Assembly (NCBI GenBank): GCA_018827585.1
Contig: JAHJXP010000227.1
Span: 1-14,037, forward strand
Reading direction: 5' to 3'
Length of the DNA: 14,037 nucleotides
Source of the DNA: Pseudomonadota bacterium
GTDB taxonomy: Bacteria; Desulfobacterota; Syntrophia; Syntrophales; UBA5619
Shown here piece after piece: positions 5,914 to 13,150 of this stretch (within the stretch, counting starts at the first letter, position 1; each line of letters begins with the position of its first letter). Below the pieces are notes generated by a model. It saw only the letters and a list, made by a program, of their open reading frames with translations. It ran no database searches and was not told the DNA's origin. The position numbers were made by a program, and so were the translations under genes.

Positions 5914-8589
5914 TTATTTCAAAGGCAGGCTGACCCGGATGAGGTCGTCCGAGACGCGCCGGCGGGTCATGCCCAGCTTTTCGCACAGGGCGGTCATCCG
6001 GCCGTTCGCCGGTTCCAGAAACCCGAAGAATTCCTTGAGGCCCCGCTCCGTGGCGATCCCGACGAGGACGTCCAGGAGCTTGGAGGCCAGACCCCGTCCC
6101 TGGAATTCGTCGTGAACGATGACGGCGAATTCCCCCATCCCGCCGCCGTTGCCGTCGATGGTGAGACTCCCGATGCCGATGAGGCGCTTTTTCTGATCCG
6201 TCCGCACCTCGGCGACGATGGCCATTTCCCGGTCATAGTCGAGGTGGCAGGACCGCACGTGCATGGCATGGCTGATCTGCTTGAGGCTCTGGTAGAACCG
6301 CGAACGGATGGTCGCCTCGGAGACGGTTGTGAGCATCTCGTGTTCCAGAGGTTCGTCTTCGGGACGGATGGGCCGGAGGATGACCTCGGTGCCGTCTTTC
6401 AGGCGCCAGGGCGTCACGTAGCGCGTCGGATAGGGAGTGATGACCAGATGGGGATAGGCCGAGGCCTGCCCCTCGAAGCCCTGCGGATCGAGGATGATCC
6501 GGACGTCCATGACGACGGCCTTTCCCTTCCTGACGGCGACGGGATTCATGTCCATCTCCCGGATCTCGGGAAAATCGACGATCATCCGCGAAAATCCCAC
6601 CAGGATCTTCTCCAACTCGCGGAGATCGGCGGCGGGCTTCCCCCGGTAGCCCTGGAGCAGGCGGTAGACGCCCGTCTCCTCCATGAGCCGCCGGGCGAGG
6701 GTCTGGTTCAGCGGCGGCAGGCCGACGGAGAAGTCCCGGAAAAGCTGCACGCCGATCCCTCCCATGCCGAAGAGGATGACGGTGCCGAAGTTGCGGTCCT
6801 TTTTCGCCCCCAGGATGAGCTCGTAATCGATCTGCTCGACCATCTTCTGGACCGTGACCCCCCGCACCTGCGCCTGCGGGGCGAACTGGCGGACCCCGTC
6901 GAGGATGCGGCGGTAGGCGGCCTTGAGCGTTTCCTCGGAATCGATGGCCGTGACGACCCCCCCCACGTCCTGGCGGAAGATGATATCGGGGGAAGCGACC
7001 TTGAGGACCACGGGGTACCCTATATCCCGGGCGGCGTCCAGGGCGTCCTCGAGGTTGAGGGCCGTCCGGGCGGGGACGACGGGGATGCCGTAGTTCTTGA
7101 GGAACTTCCGTGATTCCTCCTCCGTGAGGACGAAGCAGGCCTCCCGGCGGGCGCGCCTGATCATGGCCTTGAGGTGGTTCTTCGGCGGCGCCTCGTCGAT
7201 GGGGAGTTCCTCCGGCGTCTCGTGGAGGAGCTGGAGGTTCCGCTCGTACTGGTTCATGTAGATGTAGGCGCGGACGGCGGCCTCCGCCGTTTCATAAGCG
7301 GGGATTCCCTTCTGGACCATCAGTTCGCGCCCCCGCTGCACCTCCCGTCCCCCCATCCAGGCCGTCAGCAGGGGTTTTTCCGTCTTTGCCGCGGTCGCGG
7401 CGAGCGCCGCCGCCAGTTCCTCGGGGATAGCGAAGTCCTGGGGGGTGTAGATCGCCAGGAGCCCGTCCACCCCGGGGTCCTTCAGGCAGATGGCCGCGGC
7501 CTCCGCATAGCGGTTCACATCCGCGTTGCGGTGGAGATCGACGGGGTTCCCCCGGTTCCAGTAGGCGGGCAGGAGCGAGTCCATGGCCTGGAGGGTCTGC
7601 CCGGACAGGTTCGCCAGCGTGCCGCCGGCGCGCAGCAGTTGCTTGGCGGCGATCACCCCGATGCCGTTTGCGTTGGCGGCAATGGCCAGCCGCGGCCCCT
7701 TGGGGCGGTTGCGGGAGTACAGAACGCTGGCGGCGTTGAAGAGGTCTTGGGCCTCGCGGACCCGGACGACGCCCAGGCGGCGGAAGACCGCGTCGTAGAC
7801 CTCTTCCGGGCCGGCCATCATCCCCGTATGGGTCAGACCGGCGCCGTCGCCCTCCTTCAGGCCCGGGGGCTTCAGCAGTATGACGGGCTTGCTGCGGGCG
7901 AAGCAGCGGATGGCGCTCACGAAGCGCTTCACGTTGCCGACGACCTCTTCCATGTAGAGGATGATGCTCTTGGTGTGCGGGTCCTCAAAGAGAAAATCGA
8001 TGACATCCCCGAAATCCACGTCAATGGCGGAACCCAGGGAGACGACCATGCTGAAGCCGATATGGGCGCTTATGCCCCAGTCCAGAAGGGTCCGGCCGAA
8101 GCTCCCCATATCGGAGATGAAGGCGATGTTTCCCCGCTCCGGGTTCTCCCGGAGGAAAGTGGCGTTGAGGTTCACGGCGGGCCGCATGATCCCCAGGCAG
8201 TTGGGGCCGATGATCCGCGTGCCGTAGGCCCTGTTGATCCGGAGAATCTCCTCCTCCAGGCGCCTCCCCTCCTCGCCGGTCTCCCGGAAACCGGCGGAGA
8301 TGATGATGATCCCCTCCACCCCGGCCCGGCCGCAGGCCTCAACGATCGGAGGAATAGTGGCGGCGGGGGTCGCGACGATGGCCATGTCCACCGGTCCGGG
8401 CACGGCGCCGATGTCGGACCAGCAGGGTTTTCCCAGGACCATTTTCCGGTTCGGATTGACGGGATAGACCATGCGGTTGCCCGAACTCAGAGCGTTTTCC
8501 AGGACGGCCCGTCCGAACGTCCCCTCCTTTTCCGTGGCGCCGATTATGGCGATCGTCCGCGGATTGAAAAGCTTCTGCAGATCACCCAT
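5914..8589 (-). CDS. ADP-forming acyl-CoA synthetase fused to GNAT acetyltransferase (Pat-like)
   Basis: This 891-residue cytoplasmic fusion has, in order: a Rossmann CoA-binding domain (about residues 8-130, IAIIGATEKEGTFG); succinyl-CoA-ligase-like domains with IGPNCLGI and the phospho-histidine motif THTGMMAG (His254); an ATP-grasp domain (about 478-705); and a C-terminal GNAT domain (about 735-890) with acetyl-CoA loop QGRGLA (830-835). The architecture is that of Pat/YfiQ protein lysine acetyltransferases and of bifunctional acetate-CoA ligases. Salmonella-type Pat proteins lack the active-site His, whereas His254 is kept here, so synthetase activity is possible. However, the ATP-grasp motif SPDIIFRQD has Phe538 where relatives usually show His (HKSD/HKTD). 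An in-frame ATG lies at 8625, but ATG 8589 has AAGGAGG at 8604-8598, 8 nt away, and gives the family-like N-terminus MGDLQKLFNP. It diverges from the aminotransferase gene. Confidence 0.85.
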   Translation of the reverse strand: MGDLQKLFNPRTIAIIGATEKEGTFGRAVLENALSSGNRMVYPVNPNRKMVLGKPCWSDIGAVPGPVDMAIVATPAATIPPIVEACGRAGVEGIIIISAGFRETGEEGRRLEEEILRINRAYGTRIIGPNCLGIMRPAVNLNATFLRENPERGNIAFISDMGSFGRTLLDWGISAHIGFSMVVSLGSAIDVDFGDVIDFLFEDPHTKSIILYMEEVVGNVKRFVSAIRCFARSKPVILLKPPGLKEGDGAGLTHTGMMAGPEEVYDAVFRRLGVVRVREAQDLFNAASVLYSRNRPKGPRLAIAANANGIGVIAAKQLLRAGGTLANLSGQTLQAMDSLLPAYWNRGNPVDLHRNADVNRYAEAAAICLKDPGVDGLLAIYTPQDFAIPEELAAALAATAAKTEKPLLTAWMGGREVQRGRELMVQKGIPAYETAEAAVRAYIYMNQYERNLQLLHETPEELPIDEAPPKNHLKAMIRRARREACFVLTEEESRKFLKNYGIPVVPARTALNLEDALDAARDIGYPVVLKVASPDIIFRQDVGGVVTAIDSEETLKAAYRRILDGVRQFAPQAQVRGVTVQKMVEQIDYELILGAKKDRNFGTVILFGMGGIGVQLFRDFSVGLPPLNQTLARRLMEETGVYRLLQGYRGKPAADLRELEKILVGFSRMIVDFPEIREMDMNPVAVRKGKAVVMDVRIILDPQGFEGQASAYPHLVITPYPTRYVTPWRLKDGTEVILRPIRPEDEPLEHEMLTTVSEATIRSRFYQSLKQISHAMHVRSCHLDYDREMAIVAEVRTDQKKRLIGIGSLTIDGNGGGMGEFAVIVHDEFQGRGLASKLLDVLVGIATERGLKEFFGFLEPANGRMTALCEKLGMTRRRVSDDLIRVSLPLK

Positions 8590-8646
8590 CCCATTCCCCT
8601 CCTTACGAATGTTTGAGTGCAGCATATGAATCTTTGCAATAGCGCT

Positions 8647-8675
8647 ATCCTAACGGCGGGGGGGCAGGAATGCAA
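8647..8675 (-). promoter_or_regulatory. Putative sigma70 promoter for acyl-CoA synthetase/GNAT gene
   Basis: On the minus strand: TTGCAT (8675-8670), exactly 17 nt, then TAGGAT (8652-8647). Each hexamer matches the consensus in four positions at best. A start near 8640 would leave about 50 nt of leader. The spacer contains a run of C, so the match is moderate. Confidence 0.4.
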
Positions 8676-8757
8676 TCTTTTTTCCAAAGCGCGACGGCTT
8701 ATGGAAAAAATCCCCCGTGAAACCGTTTCCGATCCATGCTATAGAGTGCAACCGGAC

Positions 8758-8799
8758 GAGCGGTTGCGGTGACAGGGACGGTTTCCCTGTCTTCCGCTC
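8758..8799. repeat. Compound hairpin (GAGCGG / GACAGGGA arms)
   Basis: An outer stem GAGCGG (8758-8763) with CCGCTC (8794-8799) encloses a perfect inner stem GACAGGGA (8771-8778) with TCCCTGTC (8784-8791) and a 5-nt loop. Asymmetric internal loops of 7 and 2 nt separate them. No T-run follows directly, so it looks more like a palindromic repeat than a terminator. Confidence 0.5.
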
Positions 8800-8824
8800 T
8801 TGACCGATTTCCAATATTGATGGC

Positions 8825-8946
8825 CTCGTAAAAAAAGTCCTAATTTGTCATTCTGAGGAGCATTGGCTCCGAAGAATCTCTAATGATATTAGATTCTTCG
8901 CATTTGCTCAGAATGACAGAAAGAATGTTTTTTGACTTTTTACGAG
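8825..8946. mobile_element. MITE-like element: imperfect palindrome with CTCGTAAAAAGTC termini
   Basis: Terminal inverted repeats are CTCGTAAAAAAAGTC (8825-8839) and GACTTTTTACGAG (8934-8946), differing by two A. Inside, TGTCATTCTGAG (8846-8857) is mirrored by CTCAGAATGACA (8907-8918), and GAAGAATCT (8871-8879) by AGATTCTTC (8891-8899). About 122 bp therefore folds on itself, is AT-rich and codes for nothing. From memory, the core (GTCATTCTGAG ... GAAGAATCT) is a dispersed motif in many bacterial genomes. No transposase is present, so movement would need one in trans. A clear target-site duplication is not visible. Confidence 0.65.
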
Positions 8947-8998
8947 AGCGTCGACATTGAATGTTCGGGACAAGGAATATGCTGCGGGGAGGTAAAGC

Positions 8999-10297
8999 AT
9001 GGGATTGTATGCGGACAGGGCGGGGCTGATCGACAGCGAGAATGCATTCAAGATGGGACCTTATATCCGTTCTCTCGAAGCGCAGGGGCGGGATATAGTC
9101 AAGTGCAATATCGGCGAGCCGGATTTTCCGGTTCCCGCTTTCATCAAGGAGGAGGTCAAGCGCCAGATCGACCTGGACAACACCCATTACTGCGACCCCC
9201 AGGGGATACCTTCCCTCCGGGCAGCCATCGCCCGGCAGCTTGCCGAGACGCGGGGGATCCGGGCGGAGGCGGAGCGCGTCGTCGTCTTTCCGGGGGGCAA
9301 GCCCCCCATCGGCCTGTGCCAGCAGACCTACTGCGGTCCGGGGGACGAGGTGGTGTATCCCAGTCCCGGGTTCCCCATCTATGAGTCGTTCATCCCCTAT
9401 GTGGGGGCCACGCCGGTCCCCCTTCACCTGAAGGAGGAGAACGCCTTTTCCCTCTCCGGCGCGGAGCTGGCGCCCGTTCTTTCGGAAAAGACCAAGCTGA
9501 TCTTCCTCAACTTTCCCTCGAACCCGACGGGCGGCGTCGCCTCCCCCGAGCAGTTGCAGGAGATCGCGCGGGTGATCCGCGCCCGGTGCCGCGCGGAGGT
9601 CCGGATCTTTTCCGACGAGATCTACGAGCACATTCTGTTCGACGGCCATGCCCATCACAGTATCGCTTCCTGTCCGGGCATGGAGAGGAACACGATCATT
9701 GTCAGCGGCGCTTCCAAGAGCTTCGCCTGGACGGGCGGCCGGATCGGTTGGGCCCTGTTCCCCACCAGGGAGGAGGCCGAGGTCTTCAAGAATCTCAACA
9801 TCAATTATTTTTCCTGCACCGCCGCTTACAATCAGGAGGGGGTGCGGCTGGGACTGGAATCCCCGGAGGGGCCGGCGGAGATCAAAAAGATGGTGGACGC
9901 CTTCCGGATGCGGCGCGACCTGGTCGTGGACGGTCTTAACGCCATCCCGGGGATCCGCTGCCTCAAGCCGAAAGCGACATTCTACGTCTTCCCCAATGTG
10001 GAGGGGGTCTGCCGGAACCTGGGGATCTTCGATGCCTTTGCTGCCCTCCCCGCGGAGATCCGGGACCGGACCAGCCCGTCGACGCTGTTGCAGATGTTTC
10101 TCCTGTTCGTCCACGGGGTGGCGACGCTGGACCGGAAATCATTCGGCCGGATCGGCGCCGAACCTTACCATTTTCTGCGGCTCTCCATTGCCACCGGCAC
10201 GGAGGAGCTCAGGAAGGGGCTGGCACGGATCGCGGAGGCAGCAGGCGACCGGGAAGGGTTCCGGCGCTTCATCGAGAAGGGGGAACATCTCTTCTAA
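8999..10297 (+). CDS. PLP-dependent class I/II aminotransferase
   Basis: This 432-residue fold-type I aminotransferase is of the AspC-like superfamily. The cofactor-binding residues are visible: Asn175 in NFPSNPTGG, Asp206 and Tyr209 in SDEIYEH, the Schiff-base Lys240 in SGASKSFAWTGGRIGW with Arg248, and the carboxylate-binding Arg394 in FLRLSIA. Two places depart from the usual pattern. The segment before the PGDEV motif reads FPGGKPPIGLCQQTYCGPGDEV, and a long segment before Arg394 (STLLQMFLLFVHGVATLDRKSFGRIG) replaces the common GVAVVPGSAFG loop. The donor and acceptor therefore cannot be named. ATG 8999 has GGGGAGG at 8986-8992, 6 nt away. The next gene downstream encodes a CoA-acylating aldehyde dehydrogenase on the same strand, with a 172-bp gap filled by a nested inverted repeat. 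Confidence 0.87.
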   Translation: MGLYADRAGLIDSENAFKMGPYIRSLEAQGRDIVKCNIGEPDFPVPAFIKEEVKRQIDLDNTHYCDPQGIPSLRAAIARQLAETRGIRAEAERVVVFPGGKPPIGLCQQTYCGPGDEVVYPSPGFPIYESFIPYVGATPVPLHLKEENAFSLSGAELAPVLSEKTKLIFLNFPSNPTGGVASPEQLQEIARVIRARCRAEVRIFSDEIYEHILFDGHAHHSIASCPGMERNTIIVSGASKSFAWTGGRIGWALFPTREEAEVFKNLNINYFSCTAAYNQEGVRLGLESPEGPAEIKKMVDAFRMRRDLVVDGLNAIPGIRCLKPKATFYVFPNVEGVCRNLGIFDAFAALPAEIRDRTSPSTLLQMFLLFVHGVATLDRKSFGRIGAEPYHFLRLSIATGTEELRKGLARIAEAAGDREGFRRFIEKGEHLF

Positions 10298-10299
10298 AA

Positions 10300-10435
10300 A
10301 ATAGGGGGCTACCCTATTTATGATGAATCCATATTGCCGGGGATAGAGCTTCGCACAAGGTGCGGACCCGTGTGCGAAGCTCTATCCCCGGTGGCTTTAA
10401 AAATTAGGGTAAAGATAGGGTAGCTGCCCCCTATT
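10300..10435. repeat. Nested inverted-repeat element between aminotransferase and dehydrogenase genes
   Basis: The outer arms are AATAGGGGGC + TACCCTAT (10300-10317) and their inverted copy (10415-10435), which carries an extra 3 nt (GCT, 10423-10425). Inside lies a perfect 21-bp inverted repeat: 10337-10357 (starts CCGGGGATAGAG) and 10371-10391 (ends CTCTATCCCCGG), with a 13-nt loop. The whole fills nearly all of the 172-bp gap between the two genes. It could be a small non-autonomous mobile element or REP-like cluster. As RNA it would also form a very strong hairpin that could reduce read-through into the next gene. Confidence 0.65.
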
Positions 10436-10469
10436 AAAAATTATCGAGTCGATTGAAAGGAGAGAAAAG

Positions 10470-11990
10470 ATGGGTGGACCGAGGAGATTGAAATACTGTG
10501 TGAATAACGAGTGGCGGGAGTCGAGGACGGCGAAGTACATGCCGGTGACGAACTCAAGTACAGGCGAGGTGATGGCGGAGGCCCCCTGCTGTACCGTGGG
10601 GGAGGTCAACGACGCCGTGGCGGCGGCGGCGGCGGCCTTCCCCGGCTGGTCTTCCACCCCCATTCAGGACCGGACGGCGGTGATGTTCCGCTTTAGGAGC
10701 CTTCTGGAGTCCCATCTGGAGGAACTCACTCTTTCCGTGTCCACGGAGCTGGGGAAGAACCTCGAGGAGGCCCGGGGGGACATCATCAAAGCGATGGAGG
10801 TGGTCGAGATGGCCTGCGGCGCCCCGATCCTGATGCAGGGGGACGCGTTGATGAACGTCTCCACCGGCCACGATACGGTGATGTACCGGGAGCCGGTGGG
10901 GGTGTTCGCCGGGATTGTGCCGTTTAACTTTCCGGCGATGATCCCCTTCGGCTGGATGATTCCCCTGTGCATCACGCTGGGCAATACCTTTGTCCTGAAG
11001 GCGGCCAGCCTCACGCCCCAGACGGCGATGCGCGTCCTGGAGCTCCTGATCGAGGCGGGTCTGCCCAGGGGGGTCGTAAACCTCGTGACCTGCAGCCGCA
11101 ATGAGGCGGAGCTGCTCCTGAAGCATCCAGACGTCCGGGGCATCTCCTACGTGGGCTCCACCGCGGTGGGCCTCCATATCTACTCCACGGCCGCGGCCCA
11201 CGGCAAAAGGGTCCAGGCGCTCTGCGAGGCGAAGAACCACGGCCTGGTCCTGCGGGACGCCGCCCTTGAGCGGGCGGCCCTGGGGATCATCAACTCGACG
11301 TTCGGCTGCGCGGGGATGCGCTGCATGGCGCTGCCGGCGCTCTGCGTCGAGGAGGCCTGCGCCGACGAGTTCATCTACCATCTCGTCAAGTTCGCCAAGC
11401 AGCGGAAGGTGGGCTGCGCCTACCATCCGGAGACGGAGCTGGGTCCCGTCGTCTCGGCGGAACACAAGGAGTCAGTCATCAACTGGATCAACAAGGGGGT
11501 CGAGGAGGGGGCGGAGCTGATCCTCGACGGCCGCAATGTTGTCGTGCCGGGCTTTGAGAACGGCCACTTCGTCGGTCCGACGATCTTCGATCATGTGAAG
11601 CCGGGGATGTCGGTGGGAGACAGCGAGATCTTCGGTCCCGTGACCTGCATCAAGCGGGTGGCGGATTTCGAGGAGGGGCTCGCGATCATGAACGGCAGCC
11701 GCTTTGCCAACGGCTCCTGCATCTTCACGCAGAACGGCCATTACGCCCGGGAGTTCGTGCGGCGGACCCACGGGGGCATGGTAGGGGTGAACGTGGGGAT
11801 CCCCGTGCCGGTTTCCTACTTCCCCTTCGCGGGCCACAAGGACTCCTTCTTCGGGGACCTCCACGTGATGGGGAGGGACGGCGTGGCCTTCTACACGGAA
11901 TCGAAGTGTGTGACCAGCCGCTGGTTCAGCGAAGAGGACAAGAAGGAGACGAAGATCAGCACCTGGGAGGGGACGATCACCCGGAAATAA
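10470..11990 (+). CDS. CoA-acylating aldehyde dehydrogenase, methylmalonate-semialdehyde dehydrogenase family
   Basis: This 506-residue NAD-dependent enzyme of the ALDH superfamily is closest to MmsA/IolA, which turn methylmalonate or malonate semialdehyde into propionyl- or acetyl-CoA. Supporting features are the N-terminus CVNNEWRES, the nucleotide-binding region VGVFAGIVPFNFPAMIPFGW, the motif AKNH at about 254-257, and the catalytic Cys285 in GMRCMA (GQRCMA or GERCMA in characterised enzymes). The general-base Glu of ordinary ALDHs (ELGGK) is replaced by CEAKNH, as expected for CoA-dependent members, though GGAKNH is commoner. A second cysteine, Cys280 (FGCAG), lies five residues before the nucleophile. 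ATG 10470 has AAAGGAG at 10456-10462, 7 nt away. The 3' end overlaps the convergent DegT-type gene by 14 bp. Substrate unproven, so no symbol is given. Confidence 0.85.
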   Translation: MGGPRRLKYCVNNEWRESRTAKYMPVTNSSTGEVMAEAPCCTVGEVNDAVAAAAAAFPGWSSTPIQDRTAVMFRFRSLLESHLEELTLSVSTELGKNLEEARGDIIKAMEVVEMACGAPILMQGDALMNVSTGHDTVMYREPVGVFAGIVPFNFPAMIPFGWMIPLCITLGNTFVLKAASLTPQTAMRVLELLIEAGLPRGVVNLVTCSRNEAELLLKHPDVRGISYVGSTAVGLHIYSTAAAHGKRVQALCEAKNHGLVLRDAALERAALGIINSTFGCAGMRCMALPALCVEEACADEFIYHLVKFAKQRKVGCAYHPETELGPVVSAEHKESVINWINKGVEEGAELILDGRNVVVPGFENGHFVGPTIFDHVKPGMSVGDSEIFGPVTCIKRVADFEEGLAIMNGSRFANGSCIFTQNGHYAREFVRRTHGGMVGVNVGIPVPVSYFPFAGHKDSFFGDLHVMGRDGVAFYTESKCVTSRWFSEEDKKETKISTWEGTITRK

Positions 11991-13137
11991 GATTAAGCGC
12001 CGCGGCGATGCGGCGCTGGTCGTCGGCGGGAAGATATGGGTGCAGGGGGAGGCTGAATATCCGGCTCGCGCAATCCTCGCTGACGGGAAATTCTCCCTCC
12101 CGATAGTCAAGAGAGGCGAAGGCCTCTTGGCGGTGAAGGGGCTTCGGGTAGTAGATCGCCGTGGGAACGCCGGCCTCCTTGAGTTTTGTCATGAGGGCGG
12201 CGCGCTCCGCGGAGTCGCGGGCGAGGACGGAGTACTGCGCCCAGGCGCTCTTGCAGCCGGCAGGGATTTGGGGGGTGACGACAGCGCCGGCCAGAAGCTC
12301 GTTATAGCGCCGGGCGACCTCCTGGCGGAGCTCGATCTCCTCCGGGAAGATTGCGAATTTTGCAAGCAGAATTGCGGCCTGGATGGTGTCCAGCCGGCCG
12401 TTGATCCCGATGCGGGCGTTGTTGTACTTGTCGCTCCCCTGGCCGTGGACGCGGATGGAGCGCAGGATCGCGTCGAGCCGGTCGTCGTTGGTGAGGCACA
12501 TCCCGCCGTCGCCGTAACCACCCAGGGGCTTCGCGGGGAAGAAGGAGGTGCAGGCGATGTCGCCGAAGGCGCCGGCGCGGCGGCCGCGGTATTCCCCCCC
12601 GAAGGACTGGGCGGCGTCCTCGATCACGGCGAGGTTGTGCCGGGCGGCAACGGCGCCGATCGCGTCGTAGTCCGCAGGCAGACCGAAAAGGTCGACGGGA
12701 ATGACGGCGCGCGGGCGGAGTTTTCCGCCGGCGGTGTCGGGCAGGGGGTGGTGGGCGGGGTCGCTCTTTTCGACGGCCTCGACGGCCCGATCCAACTGCG
12801 CCGGATCGATGTTGAAGGTTTGGGGATCGATGTCCACGAAGACCGGGGTGGCACCCAGGAGGCTGATCACCTCGGCGGTGGCAATAAATGTGAAGGGCGT
12901 TGTGAAGACGGCATCGTCCGGACCGATATCGAGGGCCATAAGCGCCATAAGCAGGGCGTCCGTTCCCGACGCACAGCCGATGGCATGTTTCACGCCGACA
13001 TAGTCAGCCAGGGCCTTCTCCAGCTCCCGGACCTCCGGTCCGTTGATGTACTGGCCGTGGGTGAGGACCCGCGCGATATTGGCGTTCAATTTGTCCGTGA
13101 TTCTTTGCTGTTGTGCGGCAAGGTCGATGAAATCCAT
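11977..13137 (-). CDS. DegT/DnrJ/EryC1/StrS-family sugar aminotransferase, WbpE-like
   Basis: This 386-residue PLP enzyme probably transaminates a nucleotide-linked keto-sugar to an amino sugar for surface polysaccharide. The N-terminus MDFIDLAAQQQRI, the motif YINGPEVRELEKALADYVGVKHA, the residues SGTDAL (57-62), Asp174 in EDAAQSFGG and the Schiff-base Lys203 in SFFPAKPLGGYGDGG are all characteristic of the family. GVPTAIYYPKPLHRQEAF near the end is also typical. Residues about 123-142, between the IDPAQLDRAVEA strand and AVIPVDLFG, look like an insertion relative to WbpE. ATG 13137 has AAGGA at 13148-13144, 6 nt away. No other sugar-nucleotide or glycosyltransferase gene is in the window, so it is an orphan here. 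Its TGA lies inside the end of the convergent dehydrogenase gene. Confidence 0.9.
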   Translation of the reverse strand: MDFIDLAAQQQRITDKLNANIARVLTHGQYINGPEVRELEKALADYVGVKHAIGCASGTDALLMALMALDIGPDDAVFTTPFTFIATAEVISLLGATPVFVDIDPQTFNIDPAQLDRAVEAVEKSDPAHHPLPDTAGGKLRPRAVIPVDLFGLPADYDAIGAVAARHNLAVIEDAAQSFGGEYRGRRAGAFGDIACTSFFPAKPLGGYGDGGMCLTNDDRLDAILRSIRVHGQGSDKYNNARIGINGRLDTIQAAILLAKFAIFPEEIELRQEVARRYNELLAGAVVTPQIPAGCKSAWAQYSVLARDSAERAALMTKLKEAGVPTAIYYPKPLHRQEAFASLDYREGEFPVSEDCASRIFSLPLHPYLPADDQRRIAAALNLISG

Positions 13138-13150
13138 GATCTATCCTTAC

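Larger units (their letters stand above)
8590..8998. other. Divergent intergenic region holding two inverted-repeat elements
   Basis: There are 409 bp without a credible gene. From left to right they contain the leader and putative promoter of the synthetase gene (to about 8675), a compound hairpin (8758-8799), a 122-bp MITE-like imperfect palindrome (8825-8946) and the GGGGAGG ribosome-binding site (8986-8992) of the aminotransferase gene. The stretch around 8821-8946 is much more AT-rich than its surroundings, which fits an inserted element. Confidence 0.6.

Noticed and set aside
6112..8616. Two long plus-strand open frames opposite the acyl-CoA synthetase/GNAT gene
   Set aside because: Both are low-complexity (Gly, Asp, Pro, Val, His) shadows of a clear multi-domain protein and have no good ribosome-binding site.
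8932..8960. Plus-strand promoter TTGACT - 17 nt - CATTGA before the aminotransferase gene
   Set aside because: The -10 match is too poor to list as a feature, though the -35-like hexamer inside the MITE terminus is noted.
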